Source: Flavobacteriales bacterium (GTDB lineage Bacteria; Bacteroidota; Bacteroidia; Flavobacteriales_F; PHOS-HE28). Taken from it: 28,799 nt of DNA. The notes beneath the pieces were generated by a model. It worked only from the letters and a program-made list of their open reading frames with translations. It ran no database searches and was not told the origin of the DNA. Each line of letters begins with the position of its first letter. Within the stretch, counting starts at the first letter, position 1. Made by a program: the position numbers and the translations under genes. Below are positions 25,011 to 28,799 of this stretch, piece after piece. Location of the stretch: the NCBI GenBank assembly GCA_016718655.1, contig JADKCV010000038.1, forward strand, positions 1 to 28,799, given 5' to 3'.

Positions 25011-26228
25011 TCACGCGTGCGACACCACCCCGAAGCCGGCGTTCCGCAGTTCCTCCCAGAAACCGGGGTAGCTCTTGTTCACCACGTCGGGGTCGGTGAT
25101 GGTGAGGGTGCCGAGGGGCAGTGCCAGCGGGGCCAGTGCCATGGCCATGCGGTGGTCGCCCTGGGGGTCGATGGTACCGGGTGCGAGGGTGGCGCGCCCG
25201 GTCACTTGCAGGTCGCCTCCCTCCTGCTGCACGGTGCAGCCCATGCGGTGCAGCACGTCGGCGATGGCGCGGATGCGGTCGGTCTCCTTCACGCGCAGGT
25301 TGTCCAGGCCCGTGAAGGCGGCGTCCTGGCCGAGGGCGGCGCAGGTGCAGACCAGGGGTTGGAACAGGTCGGGGTGGTTGCGCAGTTGTACCAGGTCCGT
25401 GGAGCGGTCGGTGGGCTCGGCGCGGTGTGCGAGGTGCGCGCCGGTGGCATCGAAGGTGGTGGCCACCCACGGGTCCCACAGGTGCTTGGCGTGGCGGTCG
25501 CCTTGTAGGGTATCGTCCTCCAAGCCTTGCAGGTGCAGGGTGGCGCCGGGTGCGAGGGCCGCCACCTGGTACCAGAACGCCGCGGCGCTCCAATCGGCGG
25601 GCACGGTGTAGGGGGCGGCGTGGTAGCGGGTGGGTGGCACGCGCACGCCGTCCAGTTGCATGAAGGGGTACACGCCGAAGTGGGCCATCACCTTCAGGGT
25701 CATGTGCACGTAGGGCTCGCTGAGGCGGGTGCCGGTCCAGCGCAGGGTGAGGCCGTCCGTCATGTGCGGTGCGATGAGGAGCAGGGCACTGAGGTACTGG
25801 CTGCTGATGGGCGAATCGAACTTCACCTCGCCGCCTTGCAGTTGTTTGCCGCGCACGCGGTAGCCCGCATCGTCGCCGGTGATGTCGGCGCCCAGGGTGC
25901 GCAGGGCCTGCACGAGGTCCTCGTGGGGGCGCTCCAGCAGGCGCGGCACACCGGTGATCAAGCGCTCCTCGCCGGGCTGGCACGCGGCCCAGGCCAGCAG
26001 GAAGCGGAAGGTGGTGGCACCGGCACCACAGTGCATCACGGACCCACGTTCGCGCAGGTGTACGAGCAGGATGGTGGTATCGTCCCCATCGCCGGGGTCG
26101 TGGACCAGGTCGGTATCGCCCAGCAGGGCGGCGATGATGAGCGCGCGGTTGGCGGCGCTCTTGCTACGGGGCAGGCGGATGCTGGCGCGCACCGGTCCGG
26201 CGGGCGCGGTAAGGGTGACGGAACTCAT
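25011..26228 (-). CDS. aroA: 3-phosphoshikimate 1-carboxyvinyltransferase (EPSP synthase)
   Basis: A protein of 405 aa that joins shikimate 3-phosphate and phosphoenolpyruvate in the sixth step of the shikimate pathway. Motifs in order: LPRSKSAANRALIIAAL (residues 19-35), GAGATTFRFL (68-77), SSQYLSALL (142-150), DNLRVKETDRIRAI and DHRMAMALAP near the end. By eye, Ala71 occupies the position of Gly96 of the E. coli enzyme. The ATG at 26228 is chosen because it opens the first conserved strand. A longer frame reaching 26567 overlaps the DUF202 gene and is rejected. TTCCTTTG on the minus strand ends 6 nt before the ATG. It probably shares a transcript with DUF202 (40 nt upstream) and fhs. Confidence 0.95.
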   Translation of the reverse strand: MSSVTLTAPAGPVRASIRLPRSKSAANRALIIAALLGDTDLVHDPGDGDDTTILLVHLRERGSVMHCGAGATTFRFLLAWAACQPGEERLITGVPRLLERPHEDLVQALRTLGADITGDDAGYRVRGKQLQGGEVKFDSPISSQYLSALLLIAPHMTDGLTLRWTGTRLSEPYVHMTLKVMAHFGVYPFMQLDGVRVPPTRYHAAPYTVPADWSAAAFWYQVAALAPGATLHLQGLEDDTLQGDRHAKHLWDPWVATTFDATGAHLAHRAEPTDRSTDLVQLRNHPDLFQPLVCTCAALGQDAAFTGLDNLRVKETDRIRAIADVLHRMGCTVQQEGGDLQVTGRATLAPGTIDPQGDHRMAMALAPLALPLGTLTITDPDVVNKSYPGFWEELRNAGFGVVSHA

Positions 26229-26268
26229 GCGGCACAAAGGAACGCAAGGTGGCCGAGCGGTGGTGCGC

Positions 26269-26640
26269 TCAGGCGCCGGGCATCGCTCCCGGTTGCGCAG
26301 GCTTCGGGGGGACGGTGTGTTCCAAGTAGTAGCGGTCCAGCTGGCGGCGCAGGGTGTGGTAGCGGTACACCCCCACCACCACGAAGAGCACGCACAGCCC
26401 CAAGGACAGGTTGCCCAGCCAGCGAAGCTCGGTGTACCCTTCCAGGCCCAACAGGGCGATGCCGCCGATGAGGAGGTAGAGGGCGGAGCGGATGTAGCTG
26501 AGCAGGGTGCGTTCGTTGGCGAGGCGGGTGCGCACCAGAGCGAGGTGGTCGCGCAGGATGAGTTCATCCAGGTTGTTGAAGTCGCGGTCGCCGAGCAGGA
26601 AACCGTGCAGTGCGGCGGGGTTGAAAAGTCTGGAGGGCAT
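26269..26640 (-). CDS. DUF202 family membrane protein
   Basis: A protein of 123 aa. The signature LVRTRLANERTLLSYIRSALYLLIGGIALL holds the DUF202 (YidH-like) motif LAxERTxLSYxRSAL, leading into the first membrane helix. A second helix is WLGNLSLGLCVLFVVVGVYRY. The N-terminus is a soluble segment with FNNLDELILRDHLALV, and the tail is Pro-rich. The role of the family is unknown. The start at 26640 (MPSRLFNPAAL) is preferred to an ATG at 26754, because TACTTCCG on the minus strand ends 4 nt before it and the upstream residues look random. Confidence 0.85.
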   Translation of the reverse strand: MPSRLFNPAALHGFLLGDRDFNNLDELILRDHLALVRTRLANERTLLSYIRSALYLLIGGIALLGLEGYTELRWLGNLSLGLCVLFVVVGVYRYHTLRRQLDRYYLEHTVPPKPAQPGAMPGA

Positions 26641-26809
26641 GTAACGGAAGTACAAGAGAGCCAGCGTGTGGCGGTGACGAGCGAACAATATAATGTACAC
26701 GGGCCTGGGGGTCGCGGTGCGGACCTGGATGAACCCGCTCTGACGTGTATTCATTTCCGCACTTGGTACGCATCATTTCTTCTGCATGAAAGGATGAAAT
26801 GGAAACAAT
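26641..26809. other. intergenic, AT-rich promoter-like segment
   Basis: No gene is supported. A local AT-rich stretch near 26687-26700 (AACAATATAATGTACAC) may contain the promoter for the minus-strand DUF202-aroA-fhs run. The last 20 bp before 26810 may hold one very degenerate copy of the repeat that follows. Confidence 0.4.
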
Positions 26810-27187
26810 GGCAGTTGTCGCGTTTGCGCAGGGCGTTGTCTGAAATGCGAAGGGCGTTGCCGGGTTCGCGAAGCGTGTTGTCGGGTTCGCGAAGGCCAAT
26901 GTGCGGATCGCGAAGGCCGTTGCACGGATGTCAATCGGGAATGTCGGAAGTGCGAAGGGCATTTTCCGATCGACATTCGCCGATGTCGCGATCGCGAACG
27001 TCGTTGTCGCGGTTGCAATGGCCGTTGTCGGAAATGAAATGGGGAATGTGCGACTTGCAGAGGGCGTTGTGCGGTTCGCACAGGCGAACGGCGGCTGAAC
27101 AAACGCCTTGGTGGCTGACACAAAGGCAGTTGTTGCGTTCGCGACAGACGTTGGCGCCGTGCGGATGGCCGTTGGCGGGGTGCGGCC
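26810..27187. repeat. degenerate 21-bp tandem repeat array, about 18 units
   Basis: Eighteen consecutive units keep exact 21-bp phase with no insertion or deletion. The approximate consensus is GGCCGTTGTCGCG followed by TTCGCGAA. Units differ by substitutions only; units 3, 4, 5, 9 and 16 are closest to consensus, while units 8, 14 and 15 are farthest. The end TTCGCGAA is itself a palindrome in many units. Because 21 is divisible by three, several frames stay open and give seven-residue periodic peptides on both strands, such as T-T-x-F-A-N repeats on the minus strand. No frame has a convincing start or flanking domain, so a DNA-level role or a decayed repeat gene are both possible. Confidence 0.85.
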
Positions 27188-27673
27188 TGCGTACGGCCCA
27201 GCAGCAGCGCTGACGGGACCGGGCCGCGACGCCGCTGGCAGGAGCACCCTGCGCGTTGGTGGTGGTGCGGAGGCCATCGACCAGGGTGCAGCCGTGGCCC
27301 GCCGACCCGGGATGGTGAACGGCCCCTTCGCACTGGACACTTGGGGCACCGCAGACGTAGGATGTGGTGTTCGAACGGGGCCCTCACCGGATGCCGATCA
27401 ACCGGTGGGTGAAAAAATGAAGGCGGAATGTCGGTGACCGGTGGGCGGAAACGGGGCATTTCCGGTGGTCTTGTTTTATCCGATCGGATCCTATATCATT
27501 CTTAATGATATGTATGCCGGTGGTTGTTCGATCTCATCCATTGATTTAGATCCAACCGGTGATCGTTGATAGAAACGGTGTTTTCGACCGCAACCTACGG
27601 CGGGAAGGTGCACGTTGAACCGGTCGGCGAGCAAAGCCAGACACACAGACAACACAGAAACACCGAAGTACCC
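27188..27673. other. intergenic region upstream of the last gene
   Basis: This is GC-rich to about 27470 and then becomes clearly AT-richer towards the gene at 27674. No coding sequence is supported in the first part. The second part contains a perfect inverted repeat (see separate entry) and presumably the promoter of the last gene, but no box close to consensus could be fixed. Confidence 0.4.
27493..27511. promoter_or_regulatory. perfect inverted repeat ATATCATT-ctt-AATGATAT
   Basis: The 8-bp arms at 27493-27500 and 27504-27511 are separated by 3 nt. The site is AT-rich in otherwise GC-rich DNA, 160 bp before the gene at 27674. It could be an operator for a dimeric regulator or a small hairpin. 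The sequence alone does not decide. Confidence 0.4.
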
Positions 27674-28366
27674 ATGGACAAGAAACAGGAGAACCAACTT
27701 TCAATGTTCTACGCGACGCAAAAGACGCTCGCGTTGAACGAGGCCATCTGGAACACGGTACCTGGCATGGTAAGTGCCAGCGCCGAGTTCGATACCAACA
27801 TCAAGTCGATCGAATCCTGCGTGGAACGTCAGGTGATCGATATCCGCGGTTACGCCAAAGCAAAAGGCGAAGCGGAGACCTTGATGATCGGCATTACGCT
27901 GGCGGTCGCTGGCGGCGTGCGGGCGTATGCGACGGTGATCGGGGACAGTGTGTTGGTGAACAAGATGAACGTAAGCCGGGCGACGCTGTTGCGCCACCGG
28001 GATTCGGTCATCGCCCAGCACTGCCAGGGTATTCACACGGAGGCGAACGCTGTGGTGGCCAGCCTGGCCCCCTATGGTGTGACCCCCGCAGTGATCACCG
28101 ACCTGCAGACCGCGATCGACACCTATGTGACCGCCATCATGGCCCCACGCAACGCGATCACGTTGCGCAAGGGCAGCACGGCGGAACTGAAGGCGTTGAT
28201 CAAGGACACGAACAAGGTGCTGACGAAGCGTTTGGACTCCCTGATGGCGTCCTACGCGCTGAGCCAGCCCGAGTTCTACCGGGATTATCACAACTCACGC
28301 ATGATCGTGGACCTGGGTACAGGCAGCTCTGAGAGCGGCTCTACTCCGGTGCCTGTCGCTGCGTGA
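27674..28366 (+). CDS. hypothetical helical protein
   Basis: A protein of 230 aa that I do not recognise. It has no signal peptide and looks mostly alpha-helical: MDKKQENQLSMFYATQKTL, then NTVPGMVSASAEFDTNIKSI, AYAKAKGEAETLM-like helical stretches and KALIKDTNKVLTKRLDSLMA. A short low-complexity Ser/Gly/Pro tail ends the protein. The segment LMIGITLAVAGGVRAYATV is moderately hydrophobic and amphipathic rather than a clear membrane helix. The ATG at 27674 is chosen over upstream codons, which lie in AT-rich intergenic DNA. The gene stands alone between repeat regions and has its own terminator, so it is probably a single-gene transcript. A structural or phage-derived protein is conceivable but unsupported. 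Confidence 0.75.
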   Translation: MDKKQENQLSMFYATQKTLALNEAIWNTVPGMVSASAEFDTNIKSIESCVERQVIDIRGYAKAKGEAETLMIGITLAVAGGVRAYATVIGDSVLVNKMNVSRATLLRHRDSVIAQHCQGIHTEANAVVASLAPYGVTPAVITDLQTAIDTYVTAIMAPRNAITLRKGSTAELKALIKDTNKVLTKRLDSLMASYALSQPEFYRDYHNSRMIVDLGTGSSESGSTPVPVAA

Positions 28367-28383
28367 AAAAGGCCGTGCTCGCC

Positions 28384-28422
28384 TGAATGGACCCTGGACG
28401 CAAGTCCGGGGTTCATTGTTTT
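28384..28422 (+). terminator. intrinsic terminator after the last gene
   Basis: A hairpin with inner stem GGAC-gcaa-GTCC, flanking CCC/GGG pairs and outer TGAA/TTCA pairs is interrupted by a small bulge. It spans 28384-28415 and is followed by TTGTTTT, 18 nt after the stop codon. Position and the T-rich tail support termination. Confidence 0.6.
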
Positions 28423-28799
28423 CAGGGGTTGGTGATCGCTTTAGGTGCCGTGGTCCAACTAGCGGAATGCGATGGGCCGGTGTTGTGGTCGGTGGCCGGA
28501 ACGGGTCGTGGGCTTCAGGCCGCCCTTGGCGGAAGGGTCCTTGGCCGCCTTGGCACTCGACCTGGGAACCGCAGGCCTGCGGGTGTATGCTACATGGCCG
28601 GTGGTTCTCGGTGGTGCGCGGAGCGCAAGTGGTCTTGTGGTCGTTGGGTGGTGCAAGCCGGTGGCACTCGGTCGGCGGTTCGTGCTGGTAACCCGTGGCG
28701 GGACGGTTCGGGTGGATCGGCCGCCCTTGGCGGAAAGGCCATCGGCTGGTTGGTTGTTGAACATAAGCTAGGAACCGCAGGCCTCCGGGTGTTTGAACA
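28423..28799. repeat. non-coding region with paired short direct repeats
   Basis: No gene is supported; open frames here are low-complexity Gly/Arg/Trp runs. GGCCGCCCTTGGCGGAA occurs exactly at 28518-28534 and 28719-28735. A second 22-bp motif (GGAACCGCAGGCC core) occurs at 28565-28586 and 28771-28792 with one mismatch. The two motifs are in the same order and similarly spaced (47 and 52 bp between starts), so this is a composite element repeated about 200 bp apart, cut by the window end. Confidence 0.7.

Noticed and set aside
26810..27187. CRISPR array
   Set aside because: The 21-bp units are contiguous and degenerate with no unique spacers, and there are no cas genes.
25527..27213. plus-strand frames antisense to aroA and continuing through the 21-bp repeats
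   Set aside because: They cross aroA, DUF202 and the repeat array, with no promoter or conserved domain; the heptad pattern is only the translated repeat.

Overview
The window looks like chromosomal DNA of a GC-rich member of the Bacteroidota, probably a Flavobacteriales-like lineage known mainly from assembled genomes. The signs are secreted proteins with type IX secretion (T9SS) C-terminal sorting domains, a SprB-like repeat, a GldM-C-like protein, Bacteroidota families (DUF6134, DUF6132-like, a small conserved DNA-binding protein), TAnnTTTG-type promoter boxes and a general lack of Shine-Dalgarno sequences. No rRNA, tRNA, CRISPR array, integrase or transposase was found.

Layout. 1-1.2 kb: hpt and adk (minus), overlapping by ATGA, for purine salvage and nucleotide balance. 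1.27-4.7 kb: plus-strand run of a PorV/FadL-like barrel protein, a large helix-hairpin-helix outer-membrane protein and a small unknown. 4.7-7.6 kb: DUF6132-like membrane protein, secreted TonB-C protein, a deiodinase-like thioredoxin-fold protein that has lost its Sec/Cys, and a MATE transporter broken by one frameshift. 7.85-9.4 kb: OmpA-family lipid/peptidoglycan-anchoring type protein, a strong hairpin, and a conserved DNA-binding protein. 9.5-12.6 kb: a one-protein sensor with a periplasmic propeller and a cytoplasmic class III adenylate cyclase. 12.7-13.8 kb: two small exported proteins.

13.9-24.9 kb is the most unusual part. Three large T9SS cargo genes and an M48 metalloprotease lie downstream of fhs (formate-tetrahydrofolate ligase, minus strand). 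The last 80-120 bp of fhs is repeated three more times, in the same orientation, at the junctions between these genes. Two of the cargo genes form a tandem duplication of about 3.1 kb (unit = fhs 3' remnant + promoter + gene). Plus-strand genes end exactly at, or a few bases inside, the fhs stop region. This looks like serial accretion or duplication of gene cassettes at the 3' end of a housekeeping gene.

24.9-26.7 kb: probable operon DUF202 protein - aroA - fhs (minus). 26.8-27.2 kb: an indel-free array of about eighteen degenerate 21-bp repeats. 27.67-28.37 kb: an unrecognised helical protein with a terminator, followed by a short-repeat region at the window end.

Two cross-cutting points. 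First, many genes have a [T/G]AnnTT[T/C]G box ending only 4-6 nt before the ATG, which predicts leaderless or nearly leaderless mRNAs. Second, at least three genes (MATE, the 13.9 kb cargo gene, the first tandem cargo gene) carry frame disruptions, so sequencing error and genuine decay both need to be considered.
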